Source: Tissierellia bacterium
GTDB lineage: Bacteria > Bacillota > Clostridia > Tissierellales > Dethiosulfatibacteraceae
DNA: 5,096 bases
NCBI GenBank assembly: GCA_007116605.1
Contig: SKID01000322.1
Location: 1 to 5,096 of the forward strand
Direction of reading: 5' to 3'
Shown: positions 1-5,096 of the stretch, one piece after another
Position numbering within the stretch: position 1 is the first letter of the stretch
Layout of the letters: the number at the start of each line of letters is the position of its first letter
Program-made: the position numbers and the translations under genes
Notes under the pieces: model-generated
Databases searched by the model: none
Told to the model about the DNA's origin: nothing
The model's input: only the letters and a program-made list of their open reading frames with translations

Positions 1-296
1 ATTGCAGTAGCACAATGAAGTAGTTTTATGCCAAGTATTTGCTCAATCTCTAACTTCAAACTCTTGAGTATTTCTACTGCATTGATATAATCTACTACAA
101 TCCCATCCTTCACTACACTTGCTTCTTTTAATACGCCTGCTACCGGATTATCATTTTCATCAACAACGACTATGACTACATTAGCTGTTCCCAAATCTAC
201 TCCGACCTTAAGATGACCTGTATGGTTCTGTGAAGTTTTTTCATTTATAAGCTTATTCAATTGTTCAGTCTTTTGATTTGCAAACATCAAGTCCAT
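1..296 (-). CDS. eutJ: EutJ-like actin-fold chaperone, N-terminal part (runs off the window)
   Basis: Only the first 98 residues are in the window; the reading frame is open to the left edge. After a polar N-terminal stretch of about 28 residues comes the actin/Hsp70-type phosphate-1 motif GVDLGTANVV at residues 32-41, then a strand pair and VVKDGIVVDY (61-70). The latter closely resembles the 'VVRDGIV.DF' stretch that I recall from EutJ of ethanolamine operons. EutJ is annotated as an Hsp70-like ATPase chaperone of BMC loci; its client is not firmly known. The ATG at 296 is chosen because GAAAGGA (309-303) lies 6 bases upstream; a second in-frame ATG at 287 lacks such spacing. The Shine-Dalgarno sequence overlaps the pduL stop codon, so translation is probably coupled. 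The alternative is a more general actin-like ATPase such as a reactivase paralogue, which the missing C-terminal part would settle. Confidence 0.85.
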   Translation of the reverse strand, partial: MDLMFANQKTEQLNKLINEKTSQNHTGHLKVGVDLGTANVVIVVVDENDNPVAGVLKEASVVKDGIVVDYINAVEILKSLKLEIEQILGIKLLHCATA

Positions 297-307
297 CTTT
301 TATCCTT

Positions 308-955
308 TCAACTTTCAGTTAAAATAGTTACAAAATCATCTGTTTTTAGTCCGCTAGCGTTTGCCTCATCTGTATCAACATGCATTTCAAGGACAAATTT
401 ATCCGAAACTCTTACGAGGACATTTTTAAGAATAACCTCTCTTATGCCTTGTGTTTCTACATTAACAAAGTCGCCATCCTTTAAACCCATTTTTTCAGCT
501 ACATTAGTAGGCATATGTATATGTCTTAGTGCAGCAATGGCTCCTTGATTTTTTTTCACACTCCCCTTAGGGCCTATGATTTCTATCTTCTCGCTAGCTT
601 CAACATCTCCAGATTTTCTAATAGGTGGATTTATCCCTAGTTTATATCCATCACTTAAAGATAACTCGATTTGTGTCAAGTCTCTTGCTGGTCCTAAGAT
701 TCTAACATTCTGAAAATTGCCTTTAGGTCCTCTAATCTCCACAGTCTCTTCAGCAGCATACTGACCCGGTTGTTTTAAATCCCTATATTTTGTTAGTTGA
801 TACCCTGATCCAAACAAAGCCTCTAAATCAGCTTTACTTAAATGAATATGTCTATTTGATACTCCTATAGGAATCCGATTGCTACTGACTTTAGCCATTT
901 CTTCAATGACCATTCTCACTATTTCTTTTATAATGTGCTCATTTAGCTCTTTCAT
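308..955 (-). CDS. pduL: Phosphate propanoyltransferase PduL (BMC type)
   Basis: The 215-residue protein matches the PduL phosphotransacylase family, which interconverts propionyl-CoA and propionyl-phosphate (it also acts on acetyl-CoA) and recycles CoA inside the microcompartment. It is unrelated in fold to Pta. Two related beta-barrel halves are visible: the first opens with VSNRHIHL (His36, His38), the second with LRHIHMP (His145, His147). MHVDTDEAN (191-199) supplies His192. These histidines, together with Glu97 in TQIEL, fit the two-metal (zinc) site known for the family. Residues 1-22 form a predicted amphipathic helix (NEHIIKEIVRMVIEEM), typical of the encapsulation peptide that distinguishes BMC PduL from shorter cytosolic forms. 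The start is 15 bases after pduJ ends; its ribosome site (AGGTC, 966-962) is weak, but the N-terminal helix supports this ATG. All expected catalytic residues are present. Confidence 0.96.
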   Translation of the reverse strand: MKELNEHIIKEIVRMVIEEMAKVSSNRIPIGVSNRHIHLSKADLEALFGSGYQLTKYRDLKQPGQYAAEETVEIRGPKGNFQNVRILGPARDLTQIELSLSDGYKLGINPPIRKSGDVEASEKIEIIGPKGSVKKNQGAIAALRHIHMPTNVAEKMGLKDGDFVNVETQGIREVILKNVLVRVSDKFVLEMHVDTDEANASGLKTDDFVTILTES

Positions 956-970
956 TTTAATGACCTAAAA

Positions 971-1246
971 CTATTTTACTTTGGGTAATAGTTTCTCCAC
1001 GTCAGTATGAGGTCTAGCTATAACATGCTTTGATACTAGCTCTCCTACTTTTTCTGCAGCAGCAGCACCAGCATCAACTGCAGCTTTCACTGCCCCTACA
1101 TCCCCTCTTACCATCACTGTTACAAGTCCTGATCCTATTTTCTCGTAACCTAAAAGGACAACATTTGCTGATTTTGTCATTGCATCTCCAGCCTCAATAC
1201 TTCCCAGAAGCCCAATTGTTTCTATCATGCCTAATGCTTCATTCAT
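971..1246 (-). CDS. pduJ: BMC shell hexamer protein PduJ (PduA/PduJ type)
   Basis: This is a 91-residue single BMC-domain protein, the same length as PduJ of Salmonella and nearly identical in its core (YEKIGSGLVTVMVRGDVGAV at 34-53). It forms hexamers that tile the facets of the microcompartment shell. The pore loop KIGSG (36-40) has the small polar serine that in PduA/PduJ lines the channel for propanediol. Lys25 (KSANV), Asn28 and Arg78 (ARPH) correspond to the edge residues that join hexamers side by side. One small change from the usual VIPRPH is alanine in place of the first proline (VIARPH). The start overlaps the pduK stop as ATGA, with GGAGGAA (1258-1252) just upstream inside pduK, so translation is coupled. 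PduA and PduJ are hard to tell apart by sequence; the position between pduK and pduL favours PduJ, with pduA expected upstream of pduB, outside the window. Confidence 0.96.
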   Translation of the reverse strand: MNEALGMIETIGLLGSIEAGDAMTKSANVVLLGYEKIGSGLVTVMVRGDVGAVKAAVDAGAAAAEKVGELVSKHVIARPHTDVEKLLPKVK

Positions 1247-1908
1247 CTTAATTCCTCCATTTTTAATTCATCATAATGTATGCAATTTATTCTTAAATCT
1301 CCCTTTATTCTAGAACATTTGGGATCTTTACAAAGATTACATGTTGCGATGATTAATTGATCTGAGTCATTTTGGTTTTGTTCTTCATGTTCGTTTGATT
1401 CCTGATTCTTTTCTACTTCTTCAAAACCATCTTCTTCTGACGAATCCACCCTATCTTTTTCCAATTCATCATCCTCAGTGTGATCTTGTTTTATGCTTTC
1501 GTTTGTAACTTCTGCACTAATATCTTTTATTGATTCTTGTATTTCTTCTACTTGTGTTAGTGTATCGTCTAAAGCGACTTCTTTTTGTTCAATAGGTTTG
1601 TCTTCGTTGTTTTCTATACAATATCCGACAGTTTCTTCATTTCTGATCATACATTCTAGATATTCTGAAGGTCTTGGGATGACTTTTGCGCTCCAAATCT
1701 CATCCTTTTTCAGAACAGCTTTTGCCGCCTGAATTGCAGAATTAACCGCTCCAACATTACCTTCTATTTTTACAGCCGCCATGCCACTACCCTTTGTTAA
1801 CTCATAACCAACAAGCGTCACATTTGCAGATTTGACACAGGTATCTGCAGCTACAATTGCTGCTGCTAATCCAATTGTTTCGATAATTCCTAAAGATAAT
1901 TTTTCCAT
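1243..1908 (-). CDS. pduK: BMC shell protein PduK with acidic linker and C-terminal Cys cluster
   Basis: The 221-residue protein has three parts. Residues 1-85 are a BMC domain (LGIIETIGLAAAIVAAD, KSANVTLVGYE, KVIPRP) with one extra residue in the pore loop relative to PduJ (YELTKGSG against YEKIGSG), as I also recall for Salmonella PduK. Residues 86-185 are a low-complexity linker; in 101-184 I count 32 Asp/Glu against 7 Lys/Arg. Residues 190-211 carry CNLCKDPKC plus a later Cys-x-His: Cys190, Cys193, Cys198, Cys209 and His211, spaced C-x2-C-x4-C-x10-C-x-H. That tail matches the C-terminus of Salmonella PduK (CNLCLDPAC...), where a metal or iron-sulfur site is suspected. PduK is a minor shell protein; what the tail does is not settled. 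The protein is clearly longer than the roughly 160-residue Salmonella form because of the linker. The ATG directly follows the pduH stop (TAAATG), with AAAGGAG (1921-1915) 6 bases upstream. Confidence 0.93.
   Translation of the reverse strand: MEKLSLGIIETIGLAAAIVAADTCVKSANVTLVGYELTKGSGMAAVKIEGNVGAVNSAIQAAKAVLKKDEIWSAKVIPRPSEYLECMIRNEETVGYCIENNEDKPIEQKEVALDDTLTQVEEIQESIKDISAEVTNESIKQDHTEDDELEKDRVDSSEEDGFEEVEKNQESNEHEEQNQNDSDQLIIATCNLCKDPKCSRIKGDLRINCIHYDELKMEELR
1252..1258 (-). promoter_or_regulatory. Ribosome binding site for pduJ inside the pduK 3' end
   Basis: GGAGGAA is read in pduK as part of the final Met-Glu-Glu-Leu-Arg codons and precedes the ATGA stop/start overlap. It is a strong site, which fits the expected high level of PduJ, a major shell protein, compared with the minor protein PduK encoded just before it. 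Confidence 0.85.
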
Positions 1909-2280
1909 TTAACTCTCCTTTCTTAAATATTTGATAGAGAAAGGTGTTTTTTTTACTAGTCTTGCTGCATTTTTTCCTAATTCTCTTTTTGCTTCAGGAC
2001 GACTATCTATCCTAATTTTGAATAAATACTGATTCTTCTCTAGTTTTTCTTGATGTAATACAATCCACTGATTGTCTATTACTAACCCAACACCTAGAGA
2101 AGATTTTTCTGAAGCATCAGAGGCTAACTCTATTGCATCTTTTATCTCAAAGTTTTCTTTTCTAGATGGTATCCCTTCTTCCTCAATGCCATGAAGTAAA
2201 TCTAAATATATTTTTTCGTCAACATTTTTTTCTGCATGTATCAACACTGCAGGTTTTTCTAAATTAAATATGCCCGACAT
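1909..2280 (-). CDS. pduH: Diol dehydratase reactivating factor, small subunit PduH (DdrB)
   Basis: This 123-residue protein is the small subunit of the diol dehydratase reactivase. With PduG it forms an alpha2beta2 complex that releases damaged cobalamin from inactivated PduCDE, the small subunit taking the place of the dehydratase medium subunit. The family signature GIEEEGIP is at residues 31-38, a glutamate of which is known to help bind metal at the contact with the large subunit. The rest (SSLGVGLVI, VLHQEKL, LGKNAARLVK) runs parallel to PduD in this window. I chose the ATG at 2280, one base after the pduG stop, because MSGIFNLEKPAV is a natural beta-strand start and GAGGAG (2293-2288) sits 7 bases upstream. 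An in-frame ATG at 2325 would add 15 residues lying inside pduG; I do not favour it. Confidence 0.95.
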   Translation of the reverse strand: MSGIFNLEKPAVLIHAEKNVDEKIYLDLLHGIEEEGIPSRKENFEIKDAIELASDASEKSSLGVGLVIDNQWIVLHQEKLEKNQYLFKIRIDSRPEAKRELGKNAARLVKKTPFSIKYLRKES

Positions 2281-2281
2281 A

Positions 2282-4096
2282 TTATAACTCCTCGCTAGAT
2301 AAAACCAATCCTGTTGCAACAGCATTTCTAGGTCCTTCTATCCCTCTAATATTCGCTTTTCCAGCTACTATCCCATACTTAGATAGTTCATCCGTTACCA
2401 GCTGAGGTATCTCAAAATCTAGTGCTGATCCACCCACTAACACGACAAATTCTATACCTCTAATATTGTCTGTCGGGCTTACTCCTTCTAGTGCTCGAAT
2501 CGCATTATTGACAAAAACTTTCTTTTTAGCATCTCTTCTAATGTTTTTAATTCTTTCTAAAGAATCTTCCTTATTTAGAGGAACAAATTCTCCTTCTTTT
2601 ACAATGACCACCTTAAAAAGTATATCTGGGCTCAATTGATTGTCAAAAAATTCTACTGTACCATTCTCATGTCGAATATGGAATAAGCTTTCTACTTTTG
2701 CTAAAGGGTATTTTTTGATATCTTCAGCTAAATCTTTGTCATCAAGACCCAGTTCTGTATTAATTAACATAGTAACCATATTTCCTGCGCCGGCTAAATG
2801 AATAGATGTCACCTGTCCATCGGTTTTCATAATAGATGCATCTGTTGACCCTGCTCCCATGTCAATAATCGCTAACGGTTTTTTAGTACCAGGCGTAGTT
2901 AAAGCACCCATAATGGCCATATCTGCTTCTACGCCTCCTACCACCACTTTCACCCCAATTTTTTCAGAAAGTATTTTTGCAATATTTTCCATTTGAAGTT
3001 TATCGGATTTTACCATGGCCGCAATGCCAACTGCATTTTCTTGAGAAAACTCTCCTGCAAGCCCTCCAACGACTTTTTGAGGAATGAATGTATCAACTGC
3101 TAGCAAATCAGAGATTGTGATGTTTTTTGGATCTTGATTTGTTAACTGTGCCATCACTATTTTGACTCTTTCAAGCATCCCACCAGCATTTGTTCCCTTT
3201 TCTCCTTTTACATCCTTAATAAAAGATACAGATTTTATCCCTTTCATTATTTCCTCTGCGCCTTTTTCTACAGGAACCTCGACTTCCTTTCTCATACCAG
3301 AAATGATAACCTTGCCAGCAGGAATTCTTCTTTCTTTCACATCTCCAGCTGGCGTTTTTATAACAACTGCTGATCTATTCCCGATAAGCGCTCTTGCAAT
3401 TGGAACAACTTTTTTTGTATCTTCAGCATCTAATCCAAAATAAGTGGCTATTCCATAAGGATTTGATAGTTTGTCTACCACTGATCCAGGCTCTGAAACC
3501 TCAACTGCTGCCATCATACCTAACGGCACTTTGTCTATAAATTCTACTTCATCCACAATGGGTATTTTTTTCTCTAGTCTGTTAACCACTAATACCCCAT
3601 CATCTTTTTGAAGTATAGCCGCATTTATATTGATTCTTTCATTATAATTGTTGATTGTTTTAGCAATCACTTCAAAGCTATAAGCACTATCGCAAAGAAC
3701 AATAACATCTTCACCTTCTTTAACGCTATTGAGATCAGTAATATTTACTGTTTTACCTACACCTATTCCTATACCACCTGGTGTGGACGGATTATGACCA
3801 ATCATGGTTGACTCAGTGATAATGGTTTCTGTGATTGTTTCCATCGCCACATCTCCAATAACAGGCGCAGCTTCGTTAATTCTCACCAAATCTACTTGAT
3901 GAATGTCAATCCTTGCTTTATCAATGGCTTTTTTGAAGGCATTATAAATACCATGTATGTTTTCTTTTGTTCCTTTTATCCCTGTTGTTGGTACTAAACT
4001 GCTAGACAAAAAAACCACATTTCCAGTCTCGTCTTTCTTGCCTATAGCTACCTCTGTGCTTGCGTTGCCAATATCAATTCCTGCTAAAATTTTCAT
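2282..4096 (-). CDS. pduG: Diol dehydratase reactivating factor, large subunit PduG (DdrA)
   Basis: The 604 residues are full length for the DdrA/PduG family (about 610). This is the ATPase subunit of the reactivase: ATP binding and hydrolysis drive dissociation of damaged cobalamin from diol or glycerol dehydratase so that fresh adenosylcobalamin can bind. The actin/Hsp70 ATPase motifs are all visible: phosphate-1 GIDIGNASTE (6-15), phosphate-2 IIDMGAGSTDA (410-420) and adenosine motif VVLVGGSALD (551-560). The inserted domain typical of the family lies between the first two. Thr105 (in HNPSTPGG) and Asp166 (in QKDDG), with an acidic residue at 182-183 (VDEVEF), agree with the metal-site positions I recall from reactivase structures. 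The ATG is 12 bases after the pduE stop; its ribosome site TAGGGA is only moderate and close (4-base spacing), but the protein starts exactly where the family does. It probably acts on PduCDE, encoded just upstream. Confidence 0.97.
   Translation of the reverse strand: MKILAGIDIGNASTEVAIGKKDETGNVVFLSSSLVPTTGIKGTKENIHGIYNAFKKAIDKARIDIHQVDLVRINEAAPVIGDVAMETITETIITESTMIGHNPSTPGGIGIGVGKTVNITDLNSVKEGEDVIVLCDSAYSFEVIAKTINNYNERININAAILQKDDGVLVVNRLEKKIPIVDEVEFIDKVPLGMMAAVEVSEPGSVVDKLSNPYGIATYFGLDAEDTKKVVPIARALIGNRSAVVIKTPAGDVKERRIPAGKVIISGMRKEVEVPVEKGAEEIMKGIKSVSFIKDVKGEKGTNAGGMLERVKIVMAQLTNQDPKNITISDLLAVDTFIPQKVVGGLAGEFSQENAVGIAAMVKSDKLQMENIAKILSEKIGVKVVVGGVEADMAIMGALTTPGTKKPLAIIDMGAGSTDASIMKTDGQVTSIHLAGAGNMVTMLINTELGLDDKDLAEDIKKYPLAKVESLFHIRHENGTVEFFDNQLSPDILFKVVIVKEGEFVPLNKEDSLERIKNIRRDAKKKVFVNNAIRALEGVSPTDNIRGIEFVVLVGGSALDFEIPQLVTDELSKYGIVAGKANIRGIEGPRNAVATGLVLSSEEL
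2288..2293 (-). promoter_or_regulatory. Ribosome binding site that fixes the pduH start
   Basis: GAGGAG on the minus strand lies 7 bases before the ATG at 2280 and is made from the last Glu-Glu codons of pduG. It supports a 123-residue PduH rather than a version starting 45 bases earlier. Because the site is inside pduG, ribosomes finishing pduG are well placed to start pduH, which would help keep the two subunits in equal amount. Confidence 0.85.
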
Positions 4097-4108
4097 AAAA
4101 TCCCTACT

Positions 4109-4612
4109 TTACTTTTTCAGTCTTCCTCTTTGCTCATAAACATCTGCAGCTTGTCTAATAAAATTAGCATTGATTTTACATTGATACTGTTGTTCTAACT
4201 CATTTGCAATATCTAACAACTCTTGTTTAGTTGATCTATATGGTCTTAACGCATCATAAATCTCTAAAACTCTGTCATCAGGAACTTCGATTAATTCCGC
4301 TGCTCTTTCTAAATTTCTTGCAAAGGCTTCTCTATTAACTGCTTTTGCAACATCACTTTGCATTTCTAATGTTTGCGCAGAAATTTTAATATCCTCATTA
4401 GTAACTTCACCACTAATGACTTTACTTAAAGTTAAGTCTGATAACTTTTTTCCAGAATACGTGGCAATTTTTTCAGGCACATTATAGCCAAAGGGATATT
4501 CCGATACAAGCGTTTGTGATTTTGTAATGGTCGTTGGAGTCCCTTTTTTGCCATCAGTCATCGACTCTAATACTTCTCTAACTATGCTTTCTATTAGTTT
4601 TTCATTATTCAT
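4109..4612 (-). CDS. pduE: Propanediol dehydratase small subunit PduE
   Basis: This 167-residue protein is the gamma (small) subunit of adenosylcobalamin-dependent diol dehydratase, which converts 1,2-propanediol to propionaldehyde (and glycerol to 3-hydroxypropionaldehyde). The most diagnostic part is the C-terminal half: ERAAELIEVPDDRVLEIYDA (102-121) followed by LRPYRSTKQELLDIA, which is nearly the same in enterobacterial PduE. YPFGYNVPEKIATYSGK (39-55) and the LTLSKVISGEV segment are the usual mid-region. Residues 3-17 (NEKLIESIVREVLES) form an amphipathic helix followed by a Lys/Thr/Gly-rich loop, as found in encapsulated dehydratases. Length is close to the 173 residues of Salmonella PduE. 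The start has an ideal AGGAGGT site (4625-4619) at 6 bases, and the gene lies 15 bases after pduD. Separation from glycerol dehydratase small subunits rests on this N-terminal extension and the pdu shell genes. Confidence 0.97.
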   Translation of the reverse strand: MNNEKLIESIVREVLESMTDGKKGTPTTITKSQTLVSEYPFGYNVPEKIATYSGKKLSDLTLSKVISGEVTNEDIKISAQTLEMQSDVAKAVNREAFARNLERAAELIEVPDDRVLEIYDALRPYRSTKQELLDIANELEQQYQCKINANFIRQAADVYEQRGRLKK

Positions 4613-4618
4613 TACTGC

Positions 4619-4625
4619 ACCTCCT
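4619..4625 (-). promoter_or_regulatory. Ribosome binding site for pduE
   Basis: AGGAGGT, a full match to the anti-Shine-Dalgarno sequence, lies 6 bases before the pduE ATG, in the 15-base gap after pduD. It is the strongest ribosome site in the window and supports the ATG at 4612. Confidence 0.85.
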
Positions 4626-4627
4626 AT

Positions 4628-5096
4628 TTAGACAAACTTTATTTCTAAGTTTTGACTGTCTTTGTTCTTATCAACATACTCAGTTTCTTTGATATGCAAT
4701 AGTGCTGCTATTGCCTGATATTTCGGTCTTGCCATTTGGTCATTTTTAACTGGTACTGGATTTGGGGATTCGTTTTTTGCATATTTTGCAGCATTTTTAC
4801 CAATCATTCGATAAGTCTCTAAATCAATTAGAGGTGCTTGTGAAAATAATTCAAGATTGCTTAATGGCATGAGGTCTTTATGATGAATAACAGTTGTCCC
4901 TTTAGACTGTATCCCAATACCAATACCTGAACCACTTAGTTTTGCCGCTTGATTCGATATAAAGGATACATCAGATGTCCCATGCATTCTTACTACTCTA
5001 GCTTTCAAACCTTCTTCTTCTATGCCAGCAATGACTTCTCTTAGTACTTTTGCATGTGGTAATTTAATAATTGTCTTTGTTTGGTGTACGCCAAAT
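4628..5096 (-). CDS. pduD: Propanediol dehydratase medium subunit PduD, C-terminal part (N-terminus outside the window)
   Basis: The frame is open to the right edge of the window, showing 155 residues that begin FGVHQTKTIIKLPHAKVLRE and end at the TAA at 4628. Salmonella PduD has about 224 residues, so roughly 70 are missing, including the N-terminal targeting peptide. The beta (medium) subunit lies against the cobalamin in the PduCDE holoenzyme. Clear family signatures are AGIEEEGLKARVVR, KLSGSGIGIGIQSKGTTVIH, PLSNLELFSQAPL, YRMIGKNAAKYAK and SPNPVPVKNDQMARPKYQA, all nearly identical to enterobacterial PduD. A TTG at 5008 could be taken as a start, but conserved sequence continues upstream of it, so it is an internal leucine codon. 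The catalytic subunit PduC is expected immediately upstream, beyond the window. Confidence 0.96.
   Translation of the reverse strand, partial: FGVHQTKTIIKLPHAKVLREVIAGIEEEGLKARVVRMHGTSDVSFISNQAAKLSGSGIGIGIQSKGTTVIHHKDLMPLSNLELFSQAPLIDLETYRMIGKNAAKYAKNESPNPVPVKNDQMARPKYQAIAALLHIKETEYVDKNKDSQNLEIKFV

Noticed and set aside
261..548. Plus-strand open frame of 95 codons
   Set aside because: It is antisense to the well-supported pduL and eutJ genes; its translation has no recognisable domain and no convincing ribosome site was seen.
1030..1251. Plus-strand open frame rich in Leu and Gln, with a CAG-like repeat near 1056-1085
   Set aside because: The repeat is the antisense of the alanine-rich stretch AGAAAA of PduJ (GCT/GCA codons), a normal feature of the BMC fold, and not a repeat element or gene.
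2281..2325. Longer PduH starting at an ATG at 2325
   Set aside because: It would overlap pduG by more than 40 bases, and the added residues do not look like the family N-terminus, while the ATG at 2280 has a well-placed GAGGAG.
3162..4139. Three plus-strand open frames of 60 to 93 codons (3162-3443, 3608-3811, 3957-4139)
   Set aside because: All are antisense to pduG and the pduG/pduE junction; both minus-strand proteins are full length and conserved, so these are shadow frames.
4613..4627. Possible promoter or terminator between pduD and pduE, and in the other gaps
   Set aside because: The gaps are 15 bases or less and are filled by ribosome binding sites; no hairpin with a T-run or -35/-10 pair is visible in them.
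4628..5008. A complete short gene starting at the TTG at 5008
   Set aside because: Conserved PduD sequence continues in frame to the window edge, so the TTG is an internal codon of a gene cut by the window.

Overview
The window is the interior of a B12-dependent 1,2-propanediol (or glycerol) utilisation operon, a pdu bacterial microcompartment (BMC) locus. All eight genes lie on the minus strand and are transcribed from the high-coordinate end to the low-coordinate end. The DNA is clearly AT-rich, the Shine-Dalgarno sites are strong and AGGAGG-like, and the gene order pduD-E-G-H-K-J-L-eutJ matches, from memory, the order in Listeria and Lactobacillus/Limosilactobacillus reuteri rather than Salmonella (pduGHJKLM). 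This points to a Firmicute, either a clostridium or a Listeria/Lactobacillus-like bacterium. The species cannot be told from the sequence alone.

Layout in transcription order: pduD (medium subunit of diol dehydratase, N-terminus outside the window, 5096-4628); pduE (small subunit, 4612-4109); pduG (large subunit of the dehydratase reactivating factor, 4096-2282); pduH (small reactivase subunit, 2280-1909); pduK (BMC-domain shell protein with acidic linker and C-terminal Cys cluster, 1908-1243); pduJ (canonical hexameric shell protein, 1246-971); pduL (phosphotransacylase, 955-308); and a eutJ-like actin-fold chaperone gene whose C-terminal part lies outside the window (296-1).

How they work together (established for the family): PduCDE dehydrates 1,2-propanediol to propionaldehyde using adenosylcobalamin. 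PduGH exchanges damaged cofactor out of the inactivated enzyme using ATP. PduJ and PduK are part of the protein shell that confines the toxic aldehyde. PduL converts propionyl-CoA to propionyl-phosphate inside the shell, which recycles CoA and leads to ATP formation. The EutJ-like protein is probably a chaperone, but its job in a pdu locus is not established.

The genes are packed with gaps of 1 to 15 bases, no gap (pduH/pduK), or a 4-base ATGA overlap (pduK/pduJ). There is no non-coding stretch long enough for a promoter, terminator or riboswitch, and I see none. There are no RNA genes, mobile elements or CRISPR arrays. The window is mostly a well-known system. The points worth a second look are the long acidic linker and Cys motif of PduK, eutJ in the place where Salmonella has pduM, and the visible PduD/PduH homology.
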